Positions 43,783 to 53,062 of a stretch of DNA of 64,000 nt are shown here, piece by piece; position 1 is the first letter of the stretch, and every line of letters begins with the position of its first letter. Made by a program: the position numbers and the translations under genes. The stretch lies in assembly GCF_001880325.1 (NCBI RefSeq), contig NZ_CP016312.1, positions 1,240,001 through 1,304,000 on the forward strand, written 5' to 3'. The DNA comes from Thermus brockianus. Lineage in GTDB: Bacteria > Deinococcota > Deinococci > Deinococcales > Thermaceae. The notes beneath the pieces were generated by a model. The model saw nothing but the letters and a program-made list of their open reading frames with translations, was not told the origin of the DNA and did not search any database.

Positions 43783-44522
43783 AAGAAGCCCCGTTGGTGG
43801 AACACCTGGAGGAGCTTAGGGCCCGGCTCCTCTGGTCCCTTTTGTCCTGGGCGGTGGGCACGGGGGTGGCCTGGACCTTCCGGGTGCAGCTTTTGGACTG
43901 GCTCAAACGCCCCCTGGACCTGGCGGCCCGGCAAAACGGCATCCAGGTCAACCTCATCGTTTTGGACATCACCGAGCCCTTTTTGGTGTCCTTGAAGGTG
44001 GCGGCCTTTGGCGGCCTGGTCCTGGCCCTCCCCTTCATCGTCTACCAGGTCTGGGCCTTCATCGCCCCCGGGCTCTACGAGCACGAGAAGCGCCTGGCGG
44101 GGCCCTTCCTCCTGGGGGCGGGGTTTAGCTTCGCCCTGGGGGCCCTTTTCGCCTACTACGGCTTTTTGCCCTTCGCCATCCCCTTCCTCCTGGGCTTCCT
44201 GGGGGACGTGGTCACCCCCCAGATCTCCATCGGCCGCTACATGGGCCAGGTGCTCATGATGATGACCGTCATGGGCCTGGTCTTTGAGATGCCGGTGGTG
44301 AGCTACCTTTTGGCCCGTTTGGGCCTCCTCACCTCCGCCTTCTTGGCCCGGAACTGGCGGGTGGCCGTGGTCCTCCTCCTCACCCTGGCGGCGGTCATCA
44401 CCCCCACGGTGGACGTGGTTTCCCTGTCCATCGTCACCCTGCCCCTTCTCGTCCTCTACTGGGTTTCCGTCCTGGTGGCCCGCTTCGCCGAGCGGCAAAG
44501 GCCCAAGGAAGAGGCCGCTTGA
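43779..44522 (+). CDS. tatC: Twin-arginine translocase subunit TatC
   Basis: 247 residues with a TTG start at 43779. Six membrane segments; MPLVEHLEELRARLLWS-type N-terminus (PLVEHLEELRARLL) and APGLYEHEKR are TatC hallmarks. It recognises twin-arginine signals such as that of ActB. The stop lies within the -35 TTGACA of the next gene. Confidence 0.95.
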   Translation: MKEAPLVEHLEELRARLLWSLLSWAVGTGVAWTFRVQLLDWLKRPLDLAARQNGIQVNLIVLDITEPFLVSLKVAAFGGLVLALPFIVYQVWAFIAPGLYEHEKRLAGPFLLGAGFSFALGALFAYYGFLPFAIPFLLGFLGDVVTPQISIGRYMGQVLMMMTVMGLVFEMPVVSYLLARLGLLTSAFLARNWRVAVVLLLTLAAVITPTVDVVSLSIVTLPLLVLYWVSVLVARFAERQRPKEEAA

Positions 44523-44550
44523 CACCTTAAGGGGCTTTGCCCCATAGAAT
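44519..44550 (+). promoter_or_regulatory. aroF-type gene promoter, TTGACA ... TAGAAT
   Basis: A perfect -35 TTGACA (44519-44524), which includes the tatC stop codon, and -10 TAGAAT (44545-44550) 5 nt before the ATG. The 20-bp spacing is long; a CATAGA at 44543 would give 18. Confidence 0.55.
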
Positions 44551-44555
44551 AGCCC

Positions 44556-45623
44556 ATGGACGAGCGCATCCTGGCCCTGCGCAAAGAGGTGGACCGGGTG
44601 AACCGGGAGTTGCTCCGCCTCCTTTCCGAGCGGGGGAGGCTGGTGCAGGAAATCGGCCGCATCCAGACGGAGCTGGGCCTTCCCCACTACGACCCCAAGC
44701 GGGAGGAGGAGATGCTTTCCTACCTCACGGCGGAAAACCCCGGCCCCTTCCCCAACGAAACCATCCGCAAGCTCTTTAAGGAGATCTTCCAGGCAAGCCT
44801 GGACCTGGAGGAGCGCCAGGACCAGAAGAAGTTCCTTTACTCCAAAAAGCACAAGCCCGAACCCACCAAGGTGCGGGTAAAGGACGTGGTCTTCGGGGAA
44901 AGGCCCCTCCTCATCGCCGGGCCCTGCTCCATTGAGTCCGAAACGCAGATGATGGAAACGGCCCGCTTCCTGGCGAGCCGGGGGGTTAGGGTGCTCCGGG
45001 GCGGGGCCTTCAAGCCCAGGACGAGCCCCTACGGTTTCCAGGGTTTGGGCCTCGAGGGCCTCAAGCTTGGCCGCAAGGCGGCGGATGCCTTCGGCATGGT
45101 CTTCGTCACCGAGGTCATGGACACCCGGGACGTGGAGGTGGTGGCGGAGTACGCCGACATTCTCCAAATCGGGGCCCGCAACATGCAGAACTTCGCCCTT
45201 CTCAAGGAGGTGGGCCGCGCGGGGAAGCCCGTCCTCCTCAAGCGGGGGCTTTCTGCCACCATGGAGGAGTGGTTCTACGCCGCCGAGTACATCCTTTCCC
45301 AGGGGAACGGGCAGGTGATCCTGGCGGAAAGGGGTATCCGCACCTTTGAGCGCTGGACCCGGAACACCCTGGACCTCTCCGCCGTGGCCTTGGCCAAGCA
45401 GGAAACCCACCTCCCCGTCATCGTGGACGTGACCCACGCTGCCGGGCGCACGGACCTCCTCGCCCCCTTGGCCCGGGCCGCCCTTGCCGTGGGGGCGGAC
45501 GGGGTGCACGTGGAGGTGCACCCCAACCCCAAGGTGGCCCTCTCGGACAACCAACAGCAGATGGACTTCGCCCAGTTTGACCGCTTCCTGGAGGCCATCC
45601 AAGGCCTCCTCCTCGAGGGCTGA
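44556..45623 (+). CDS. Chorismate mutase (AroQ) / DAHP synthase fusion
   Basis: 355 residues. Residues 1-85 form an AroQ chorismate mutase domain (ERILALRKEVDRVNRELLRL, then RLVQEIGRIQ). The DAHP synthase of type I-beta follows: LIAGPCSIESETQMMETARF, RGGAFKPRTSPYGFQG, ILQIGARNMQNF and VDVTHAAGRTDL. It starts the shikimate pathway, and the mutase domain probably senses chorismate/prephenate as a feedback switch. Confidence 0.95.
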   Translation: MDERILALRKEVDRVNRELLRLLSERGRLVQEIGRIQTELGLPHYDPKREEEMLSYLTAENPGPFPNETIRKLFKEIFQASLDLEERQDQKKFLYSKKHKPEPTKVRVKDVVFGERPLLIAGPCSIESETQMMETARFLASRGVRVLRGGAFKPRTSPYGFQGLGLEGLKLGRKAADAFGMVFVTEVMDTRDVEVVAEYADILQIGARNMQNFALLKEVGRAGKPVLLKRGLSATMEEWFYAAEYILSQGNGQVILAERGIRTFERWTRNTLDLSAVALAKQETHLPVIVDVTHAAGRTDLLAPLARAALAVGADGVHVEVHPNPKVALSDNQQQMDFAQFDRFLEAIQGLLLEG

Positions 45624-46567
45624 TGGGCCTTTTGGACAACCTCCTCAACGCCTTCCTCAAGGCCACCGACCCGAGGCCCCGCTACACCGAGTCCCGGTGC
45701 CTCCTCTACAAGAACAGCGTGGGAGGGTGCGACCGCTGCTACCAGGCCTGTCCCAAGGGGGCGGTGCGCCTGGAGGGGTGGCGGGTGGAGCTGGACGAGG
45801 TCTTGTGCACGGGCTGCGGCCTCTGCACGGGGGTCTGCCCCGGCCTCGCCCTGGAGTACCCCTTGGGGGCCATCCAGGAGGCCCTGATCCGGGGGAAGGG
45901 GCAGCTTCGGTGCTCCAAGGCGGAGGGGAAGGGGGAGGAGGTCCTCTGCCTGGGCCGGCTCACCCCGGGGCTTCTCGCCGAGGCGGGAAGCCGCTTCGGC
46001 CGGGTGGTCCTTGCCCGGGGGGACTGCGCCCGCTGCCCTATCGGGGGGCCTGCGGTGCCCGAGCACCTGGAGGGGATGGCGGAGGAGGCCCGGCGCTACT
46101 TCCCCGTGGCGGTGGAGGTGGTGGAGGGGGAGCTTCCCGGGGAGAAGGTGGGGAGGCGGGAGCTTTTCCAGGCCCTTTTGGGAAGCGCCAAGCGCACCGC
46201 TGCCGACCTTGTCCCCGAGCTTCCCTTGCCCCAAGGGCCCGAGGAGGAAAAGGGCCTGCCGGCGGAGCTTCGCCTCCGCCGCCTCGCCGCCTCCCGGGCG
46301 GAGGCGGTGGCCTGGCCTGGGATCCGGGTGGAGGAGGGGTGCACCCTCTGCCCGGTCTGCACCAACGTCTGCCCCACGGGGGCGGTCTACCGGGTGCGGG
46401 AGGGGGAGGAGTACGTCCTAAGGCTTAGGGTGGAGGCCTGCACGGGGTGCGGGGCCTGCGTGGAGAGCTGCCCACCCCAGGTGATCCGCCTCGAGGCCGC
46501 CCCCAAGGAGGCCTTGGGAGGGGAGCGGGAGCTTTTCCGGGGCAAACCCCCTTGGTACGACCTTTGA
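45623..46567 (+). CDS. Polyferredoxin-like protein with four [4Fe-4S] motifs
   Basis: 314 residues. Two ferredoxin domains: CDRCYQACPKGA and CTGCGLCTGVCPGLA near the N-terminus; CTLCPVCTNVCPTGA and CTGCGACVESCPPQV near the C-terminus; a middle part with CARC-like cysteines (LARGDCARCPIG) may bind another cluster. Start overlaps the preceding stop by one base. The following gene is an FAD dehydrogenase, so it may be that enzyme's electron partner. Confidence 0.8.
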   Translation: MGLLDNLLNAFLKATDPRPRYTESRCLLYKNSVGGCDRCYQACPKGAVRLEGWRVELDEVLCTGCGLCTGVCPGLALEYPLGAIQEALIRGKGQLRCSKAEGKGEEVLCLGRLTPGLLAEAGSRFGRVVLARGDCARCPIGGPAVPEHLEGMAEEARRYFPVAVEVVEGELPGEKVGRRELFQALLGSAKRTAADLVPELPLPQGPEEEKGLPAELRLRRLAASRAEAVAWPGIRVEEGCTLCPVCTNVCPTGAVYRVREGEEYVLRLRVEACTGCGACVESCPPQVIRLEAAPKEALGGERELFRGKPPWYDL

Positions 46568-46579
46568 ACCGGGTATAAT
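46552..46579 (+). promoter_or_regulatory. Promoter of the FAD dehydrogenase, TTGGTA-N16-TATAAT
   Basis: -35 TTGGTA (46552-46557) lies in the end of the ferredoxin gene; after 16 bp comes a perfect TATAAT (46574-46579). The ATG at 46592 is about 6 nt past the expected transcription start. Confidence 0.65.
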
Positions 46580-46591
46580 CCCCGCCAAGCT

Positions 46592-48229
46592 ATGGATGCG
46601 GACGTGCTGGTGGTGGGCGGGGGGCTTGCCGGTTTGGTGGTGGCCACGGAGGTGGCGGCCAAGGGCAGGCGGGTTTTCCTCCTGGAGCAGGAGCCCTACC
46701 TGGGAGGGCAGGCCTACTGGTCCTTCGGGGGGCTTTTCCTGGTGGACTCCCCCGAGCAGCGGCGGCTCGGCATCCGGGACTCGGTGGAGCTCGCCTTCCA
46801 AGACTGGTTGGGCGCCGCCGGCTACCACCGGGAGGAGGACTACTTCGGCCAACTTTGGGCCCAGGCCTACCTGGGCTTCGCCGCCGGGGAGAAGCGGGCC
46901 TGGCTCGCCTCCTTGGGGGTGCGGTTTTTCCCGGTGGTGGGCTGGGCGGAAAGGGGCGGGGGCCTGGCCACGGGGCACGGCAACTCCGTGCCCCGCTTCC
47001 ACATCGTCTGGGGCACGGGGCCGGGGCTTCTGGAGCCCTTTCTCCGCCGGGTGGAGGCTTTGTCCGCCGAGGGGCGCCTTCGGGTCTTCCTCCGCCACCG
47101 GGTGGAGGAGGTCCTGGTGGAAGGGGGGAGGGCGGTGGGGGTGGCGGGGGTGGTCCTGGAGGAGGACCCCAAGCCTCGAGGGGCGCCCACGAGCCGCAAG
47201 CCCCTAAGGGACTTCGCCTTCCGCGCCCAGGCGGTGGTCCTGGCCACGGGGGGGATGGGGGCCAACCTGGACCTGGTGCGCCGCCACTGGCCCGAGCGCA
47301 TGGGGAAGCCCCCAAAGAGGATGCTCGTCGGCGTGCCCGACCACGTGGACGGCTCGGGCCTCTTCCTGGCCGAGCGGGCGGGGGCGCGCCTGGTCAACCT
47401 GGACCGCATGTGGCACTACCCCGAGGGGGTGGAGAACCACTCCCCCATCTGGACGGGCCACGGCATCCGCATCCTTCCCGGGCCCTCGGCCCTCTGGGTG
47501 GACGCCACGGGCAAGCGCCTTCCCCCGCCCCTCTTCCCCGGGTTTGACGCCTTGGAAACCCTGCGCCACCTGCGCCACACCGGTTTTGACTGGAGCTGGT
47601 TCATCCTGGACCTGCGCACCCTAAAGAAGGAGTTCGCCCTCTCGGGCTCCGAGCAGAACCCGGACCTTACCGGAAGGCGCTGGCTCCAGGTGCTTAAAAA
47701 CCGCCTCCTGGGCCCCGCCGCCCCCGTGCGGGCCTTTTTGGAGCGGGGGAAGGACTTCCTCGTGGCGGACCACCTTTCAGACCTCCTGCGGAAGATGGAT
47801 GCCCTGGCCCCTGGGGTTTTGGACCCCGTGCGCCTCGAGGCGGAGATCCGCGCCCGGGACCTGGAGCTCCTAAACCCCTTCGCCAAGGACGGCCAGGTCC
47901 TCGCCCTCCACGCCTTCCGCCGCTACCGGGGGGATCGGCTTTTCCGGGTGGCCAAGCCCGCCCCCTTCCTTTCGGGGAAGAGCCCCTTGGTGGCGGTGCG
48001 CCTTTGGACGCTTACCCGCAAGACCTTGGGGGGTATCCAGACCGATCTCAAGGGGCGGGCCTTGACACCCAGGGGCGAGCCCCTCCCCGGGCTTTTCGCC
48101 GTGGGGGAGGCGGCAGGGTTTGGGGGCGGGGGGTTCCACGGCTCCAAAGCCCTGGAGGGCACTTTCCTGGGGGGGTGCCTCTTCACGGGGCGCCAGACGG
48201 CGAAGGCGCTTCTGGAGGGGCTAGAATAG
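46592..48229 (+). CDS. FAD-binding dehydrogenase of the fumarate reductase / 3-ketosteroid dehydrogenase superfamily
   Basis: 545 residues. FAD motif DVLVVGGGLAGLVVATEVAA and a C-terminal FAD contact LFAVGEAAGFGGGGFHGSKA with LEGTFLGGCLFTG. Actinobacterial relatives are often annotated as KstD-like or generic FAD-binding dehydrogenases. The substrate cannot be inferred; the upstream polyferredoxin could accept its electrons. Confidence 0.82.
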   Translation: MDADVLVVGGGLAGLVVATEVAAKGRRVFLLEQEPYLGGQAYWSFGGLFLVDSPEQRRLGIRDSVELAFQDWLGAAGYHREEDYFGQLWAQAYLGFAAGEKRAWLASLGVRFFPVVGWAERGGGLATGHGNSVPRFHIVWGTGPGLLEPFLRRVEALSAEGRLRVFLRHRVEEVLVEGGRAVGVAGVVLEEDPKPRGAPTSRKPLRDFAFRAQAVVLATGGMGANLDLVRRHWPERMGKPPKRMLVGVPDHVDGSGLFLAERAGARLVNLDRMWHYPEGVENHSPIWTGHGIRILPGPSALWVDATGKRLPPPLFPGFDALETLRHLRHTGFDWSWFILDLRTLKKEFALSGSEQNPDLTGRRWLQVLKNRLLGPAAPVRAFLERGKDFLVADHLSDLLRKMDALAPGVLDPVRLEAEIRARDLELLNPFAKDGQVLALHAFRRYRGDRLFRVAKPAPFLSGKSPLVAVRLWTLTRKTLGGIQTDLKGRALTPRGEPLPGLFAVGEAAGFGGGGFHGSKALEGTFLGGCLFTGRQTAKALLEGLE

Positions 48230-48233
48230 CCCC

Positions 48234-48626
48234 ATGCGGCTTCACCACGTGGGCATCGCCGTGGAGGACCTGGAGGCGGCGAAGGCGCGCTACCTCCTTC
48301 TGGGCTACCGGGTGGTGGCGGCAGGGGAGGTCCCCGCCCAAGGGGTGCGGGTGGCCCTCCTGGAGGCCGAGGGAGAAACCCTTTTGGAGCTCCTCGCCCC
48401 CTTGGCCCCCGAGACGCCCGTGGGCCGTTTCCTCGCCAAGAGGGGGCCTGGCCTGCACCACCTGGCCTTCGCTACCCGGGACATGGAAGGGGAGCTCTCC
48501 CGCCTGAAGGCGGCGGGGGCGAGGCTGGTGGACGAGGTGCCTAGGCCCGGCTTTGGCGGGCACAGGGTGGCCTTCCTCCACCCCTCCTTTGGCCTTGGGG
48601 TCCTTTGGGAGCTGGTGGAGGCCTAG
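48234..48626 (+). CDS. mce: Methylmalonyl-CoA epimerase
   Basis: 130 residues, vicinal-oxygen-chelate fold. HHVGIAVEDLEAAKARY at the start gives one metal His; GLHHLAFATRDMEGELSRL gives the second His region, and a Glu near the end (WELVEA) completes the site. Interconverts R- and S-methylmalonyl-CoA in propionate metabolism. TAGAAT (48222-48227) lies 6 nt before the ATG. Confidence 0.9.
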   Translation: MRLHHVGIAVEDLEAAKARYLLLGYRVVAAGEVPAQGVRVALLEAEGETLLELLAPLAPETPVGRFLAKRGPGLHHLAFATRDMEGELSRLKAAGARLVDEVPRPGFGGHRVAFLHPSFGLGVLWELVEA

Positions 48627-48964
48627 TGCGCCCCCTTTTCCTCCTCTTGGCCCTCCTCCACATGGGCCTCCTCTGGTGGCTTTCCGACCAGCCCCAGACC
48701 GGGCTTGGGATTCCCCACCCCTGGGACAAGGGGGCCCACTTCCTGGCCTACGCCCTCTTGGGCCTCCTGTTGCGTTTGGGCCTGGGGCGCTTTCCCTTGG
48801 CCTTCCTCCTGGGGGCGGCCTACGGGGGGGTGGACGAGTACCACCAAAGCCTGGTTCCCGGCCGGGAGGCCTTCGGCCTGGACCTGGTGGTGGACGCCTT
48901 GGGGGCTTTCGTTGGGGCTAAAGCGGGGGATAGATGGGAAGCTCCAAAAACCTCCCGCCCCTAG
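48626..48964 (+). CDS. VanZ-like membrane protein
   Basis: 112 residues from GTG 48626, which overlaps the mce stop by one base. Four hydrophobic segments; HPWDKGAHFLAYALLGLLL and DEYHQSLVPGREAFGLDLVVDALG are typical VanZ motifs. Function unknown in non-enterococcal bacteria. The end overlaps the opposite SDR gene by 47 nt. Confidence 0.82.
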   Translation: MRPLFLLLALLHMGLLWWLSDQPQTGLGIPHPWDKGAHFLAYALLGLLLRLGLGRFPLAFLLGAAYGGVDEYHQSLVPGREAFGLDLVVDALGAFVGAKAGDRWEAPKTSRP

Positions 48965-49601
48965 CGGAAGCGGCCCGCACGATGGCCTCTGCTATGAGCT
49001 CGGGGGCGATCCAGCGGCTTGGGTCCGCCTCGGGCATGGCCCGGCGGTTGGCCTCGGTGTCCAGGGTGCCCATGGGGTAGACCACGAGGAAGCGCACCCC
49101 CTCCACCTCCCCCTGGAGGGATTTCAGGAGGCTCGCCAGGGCAGTTTTGGCCATGGTGTAGAGGGCCCTGCCGGGACCCGCCCCCGTCCAGGCGGGGCCG
49201 GCGGCGATGGCGGCGAAGAAGCCCTCTCCCCGCTTTTCCATGTAGGGGAGGACGGCCCTTAGGAGGTTGTAGGTGGTGCGGAGGTTGAGGTCCAGCATCC
49301 AGTCGTAAAGCCCGGGGTCGGCGTCCAGAAAGCGCCCGGCGGCGAAGCCGCCCACGGTGTGCACCGCGCCATAGAGGGGGGCTTCCCGCTCCACGAAGCG
49401 GGCCAAGGCCTCGGCCTCCTCGAGGCGGGTGAGGTCGGCCACGAAGGTCCTGGCCCCCACGGCCTGGGCCCTTTCCGCCATGCGCTCAAGCCGGGGGTCG
49501 GAGAGGAAGAGCCTCGCCCCCGCCTGGTGCAGGGCGGGGATGAGCGTCCGGGCCAGGGCCCCGCCCGCTCCCGTGACCAAGAAGGCTTTTCCTTGGAGCA
49601 T
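48918..49601 (-). CDS. Short-chain dehydrogenase/reductase
   Basis: 227 residues from ATG 49601. N-terminal TGAGGALARTLIPALHQAGA is the cofactor motif; the catalytic region AAIAAGPAWTGAGPGRALYTMAKTA carries Tyr-x3-Lys (YTMAK), though the preceding Ser is not obvious. TACAAT (49608-49613) lies 6 nt before the ATG, inside the end of the lipoprotein gene. Substrate unknown. Confidence 0.8.
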   Translation of the reverse strand: MLQGKAFLVTGAGGALARTLIPALHQAGARLFLSDPRLERMAERAQAVGARTFVADLTRLEEAEALARFVEREAPLYGAVHTVGGFAAGRFLDADPGLYDWMLDLNLRTTYNLLRAVLPYMEKRGEGFFAAIAAGPAWTGAGPGRALYTMAKTALASLLKSLQGEVEGVRFLVVYPMGTLDTEANRRAMPEADPSRWIAPELIAEAIVRAASARGGRFLELPIYPPL

Positions 49602-49605
49602 GGCC

Positions 49606-50589
49606 CTATTGTACGGGGAGGAAGGCCAGGCTGCTTGGGGTAAAGCCCAAGGGGGCGCTCCCTTGGGGGAAGGTGGGGAGGGGGTTTGGCTGGAGGTCGT
49701 AGACCTCCAAGAAGCTTCCCCGGGCCAGGTAGAGGTAGCCGTCCTGGCCCACGGCGGCAGCGGTGTAGGCGGTGTAAGGGTTCCTCGCCCCCGAGTCCCG
49801 GGGGGATAGGACGCGGAAGCCCGTGCCGTAGGCCACCAGGCCCTGCACGGGGTCCAGGGCGAGGCGAATGGGGCCTGGGAAAAGCCCAAGGCTTTGCGAG
49901 GCGGGGTTTCCCGCCCCGTTCCAGGCGAGGAAAAGGGTGTCCGTGGCCGTGTAGCCCGCTCCCAAAAGCCTCCCCCCCGGGTCCAGGCGGAGCTCGGTGG
50001 GGGTGAGGCTTTGCAGGCTAACCTCTTGGAAGGGCGTGCCCGTGGGGTTATTGGCGGGGCGGAAGCCTAGGGCCCCTTCCGTGAGGTAGGCGAGGAGGTC
50101 CACCCCCCCTTGGGGGAAGAGGGCGAGGCGCACCCCGGGGGGAAGCCCGGTGAGGTCGGCCTCTTCCAGGTTGGTCGGGTCGGGTAGTGTGAAGAGGAAG
50201 GCCCGGTTGGCGCTCGGGCAGTGGACCAGGGCCCGGTTCGCCCCCAGGCGCAGGTAGCCCCCGGTGCAGTCCACCCCCGTGGGGAGGGGGGCAGCGGTGG
50301 GGGGGGCTTGGGGGGCGGCGCTTTCCGTGAAGCCCGCCGTGGGGTAGGCCTCGAGGCGGTCGGGGAAGAGGAGGAAAAGCCTTTGGGAAGCGTTGCTGTA
50401 GGCCAGGTCTTGCAGGTCTGGGGTGGTCCAGGTGGCCACGAGGGTGGCCCTTCCCGCCTGCAGTTCCGAGGCCCGGTAGAACCGCACCTCCCCACCTCCC
50501 CCCGCCGCCACCAGGGCGGGCAAGGGGGGTTCTTGGCTTCCCGTGCAGGCGGCAAGGGCCAGGACCAAGGGCAAGAGGAGCTTCCTCAC
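49606..50589 (-). CDS. Predicted lipoprotein with beta-propeller-like repeats
   Basis: 327 residues from GTG 50589 (GTGA overlap with lptD). Signal RKLLLPLVLALAAC has a lipobox cysteine near residue 14. The rest is beta-rich with repeated short strands (LQDLAYSNASQRLFLLFPDR, LYLARGSFLEVYDL) like a WD/NHL-type propeller. It follows lptD, so it may be an outer-membrane assembly partner (BamB-like in layout), but this is inference. Confidence 0.65.
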   Translation of the reverse strand: MRKLLLPLVLALAACTGSQEPPLPALVAAGGGGEVRFYRASELQAGRATLVATWTTPDLQDLAYSNASQRLFLLFPDRLEAYPTAGFTESAAPQAPPTAAPLPTGVDCTGGYLRLGANRALVHCPSANRAFLFTLPDPTNLEEADLTGLPPGVRLALFPQGGVDLLAYLTEGALGFRPANNPTGTPFQEVSLQSLTPTELRLDPGGRLLGAGYTATDTLFLAWNGAGNPASQSLGLFPGPIRLALDPVQGLVAYGTGFRVLSPRDSGARNPYTAYTAAAVGQDGYLYLARGSFLEVYDLQPNPLPTFPQGSAPLGFTPSSLAFLPVQ

Positions 50590-53062
50590 GGCAGACCTCC
50601 CAAGCGCACGCCTTCCTCGTCCATGAGCACCTCCGCCGCCTGGCCCCCGTAGAGGAAGGCCAGGCGCACCTCGCCCTTGGCGGCGTCCAGGGTATAGCGC
50701 AGGGCCCAGCAGCACCGGTCCAGGGTGAGGATGAACTTAGGCCTTAGCGTTTCTCCGGGCAGGTTTTGCGTGAGGAGGGCAGAAAGGTGAAGCTTGGTGT
50801 TCTCCCGGCCCAGGAAGGTGAAGGTGGGGCCGAAGGCCCGCAGGGCCAGGGTGTACCCTTCGGGCCTCAAGGGCTGGCGCTGGTAGCTGAGGCTTCCCGA
50901 GAGGGAAAGCCCGGGGATGGCCCCTTCCCCGCTTGTGTCCCCCGGCACGGGTCGCCAAAGCTCCACGCCCCCGCTAAAGGTGGCGTCCTTTAGGTAGACC
51001 TCCCGGTCCTGCACCTCCGGGAGGTGGAGGTTCGCCCCCAGGCGGAAGCCCGCTTCGGGAAGGGCTTGGGTGAGGGCAAGCCGAAGGTTGGTGCCCTGGG
51101 GGCCCTCCTGGAGCCGGCCCGAGAGGAGGAGGTCCAGGAGGGGCCCGGGGGTTACCCCCGTGCGGAAGCCCAGGGCGTAGGCCAGGGCCTCCCGGTCCAG
51201 GGTGGCCTGGAGGGAGAGGCTTTGGGGGCCCAGGATGGCCTGGCCCTGGAGGGAGAGGATATCCCGTTGCCAGTCCCGCCGGCCCTGGAGGGTGTAGGCG
51301 TTGACGCCTTCCCGGAGGGCGAAGGTGAGGTCGGTGGTGAGGGCCCCTTCCCCGTTAAGGCCGTGGCGGTGGGTGAGGGAGAAGCTTCCCCCCGGAAGGG
51401 CGTAGGCCCCTTGGAGGGTGAGGGGGTCAAAGCGGGCCTGGGCGTGGTCGTAGCGGAGGCTCATCCGAAGGGAGAAGGGGTAGGGGGTGAGGCCCGCTTC
51501 CCCTTGAGTTTCCAAAGGGCCTTCCCCTTCCAGGCCCCGCTTGTGGTAGAGGCGAAGGGCGTACCCCGCGTCCTGCAGCCTCGCCTCGGCCTCGAGGGGG
51601 AGGTACCTATTCCCCTCCAGGTCCCGCCCCCCCTTGAGGCTTAGGGAAAGGGGCCTTTCCTGGAAGCCCAGGGCCAGGGTGGCCTGGTGGCTTCGCCGCT
51701 GGGGAAGGACATCAAAGCGGAAAGGGCTTTCCCCCTCCTGGACGCTCCGCCCGTAGGTCCCTTCCAGGCTAAAACCCCCAAGGGCTTGGCGAAGGCTGAA
51801 GTTCAGGCTCCAGTCCACCTGCCGCTCGTACTCCCCGTCCGGGTTTTGCGTGGTGTAGTAAAAGCCCCGGAAGCGGCCTTCCGCCCTGAGCGAGCCTCCG
51901 GGCCAGGGACTAAGGGCGAGGCTTTCCGAGTGGGTAAAAAGGGCCCTTCCCGCCTCGGCGTAGGGCCCCAGGGCGCGTGCGGAGCGGTTTAGGGGGTTGG
52001 TTTCCGCCAGGTAACGGCCCACCGTGAGGCCCGCCTGGAGGCTAAAGGGGCCTTCCCGGAAGGTGGGGGACTGGACCTCCAGCTCGGGGAGGCGTTGCAG
52101 GGTGCGGGGGGGTGGGGTGCTTTCGTCGTGGTCCAGGAAGCCCTCGAGCCTTAAGGCGTAGCGGAAGTCCTGGGGGGTAGGGGTGCCGGGAAGGAGGGCT
52201 TCCAGGCGGAAGCGGGAAAGCTTCTCCCGGGTGTCGTCCCGCTCCAGGAGGGCCGTGAGGGAAAACCCCTGCCTTTTCAGGGCGTACTCCCCCCGGTACT
52301 GGAAGGTGTCCGGGGGGTGTGGAGGAAGAAGTAGCGCTCCTTGGCCTCCCCCACCCCCTGGTGGTCAAAGCCGAAGCCAAACCCCCGCCCCTGGTAGTAG
52401 CGGAGCAGGGTGTACCCCAGGCCGAAGGCGGTCACGTAGGGGAGGTCGGCCTTGAAGAAAAACCCCCCCTCGTCCTGGCCCACCTCCAGCCGGGGCCGCC
52501 TCTCCGAGAGGTAGAGGAGGAGGACGGGGAGCTCCAAAAGGGGTTCTTCCCGCCAAAGGAGGACCACCCCCCGGGCCACCACTCGGTCCCCCGGATAGAG
52601 GACGATCTCCCGGGCGCGGAAGGCGTAGTCCGGCACCTCCTGGCCGCAGGAGGCGCAAGGGGTGGCGTAGCCCCTTTGGAGGAGGATGGCCCCCGCCGCC
52701 CGTTGGCAAAGGGGCCCGGTGAGGAGGAGGTCCTTGGCCTCTATGCGCACCGAGAGGGCGTCAAAGCTTTCGTCCTTTAGGTCCACCTGGAGCTCTTCCG
52801 CCGCTATGAGGCGGCCCTCCTTGTCCCGGTAGCGCACCTTCCCGGAGAGGTAAAGGAGCCTCCGGGCGCGAAAGTAGGTGACCCGCTCTGCCTCTAAAGC
52901 CTCTCCGTTCCGCTCCAGGCGCACGGGGCTTCCCACCAGGACGTAGACCTCCTCCCCCCCTTCCTCCCTCAGCTCCAGCCTTTCCGCCTCCAGGACCTTG
53001 AGGACGTTTTCCTCCGCCCAGGCGAAGGAGAGGAGAACGAGGAGCATAAGGGCCCACCTCAC
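50586..53062 (-). CDS. lptD: LptD/OstA-like outer-membrane assembly protein, frameshifted at a G6 run
   Basis: The N-terminal 260 residues start with a signal peptide (RWALMLLVLLSFAW), then an OstA/LptA-like beta-taco domain (LKVLEAERLELREEGGEEVY, RVTYFRARRLLYLSGKVRYR). At 52312-52317 the frame breaks; adding one base continues smoothly (DTFQYRGEYALKRQGFSLTA) into a large beta-strand-rich barrel to the stop at 50586. Full length would be about 825 residues, normal for LptD. It lies next to two LptF/G-type genes. Its cargo is uncertain because Thermus is believed to lack lipid A. Confidence 0.78.

Noticed and set aside
43500-45602. 700-residue minus-strand frame over tatA, tatC and the DAHP synthase gene
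   Set aside because: It arises from high GC3 of the real plus-strand genes; composition is His/Gly/Glu-rich without domains.
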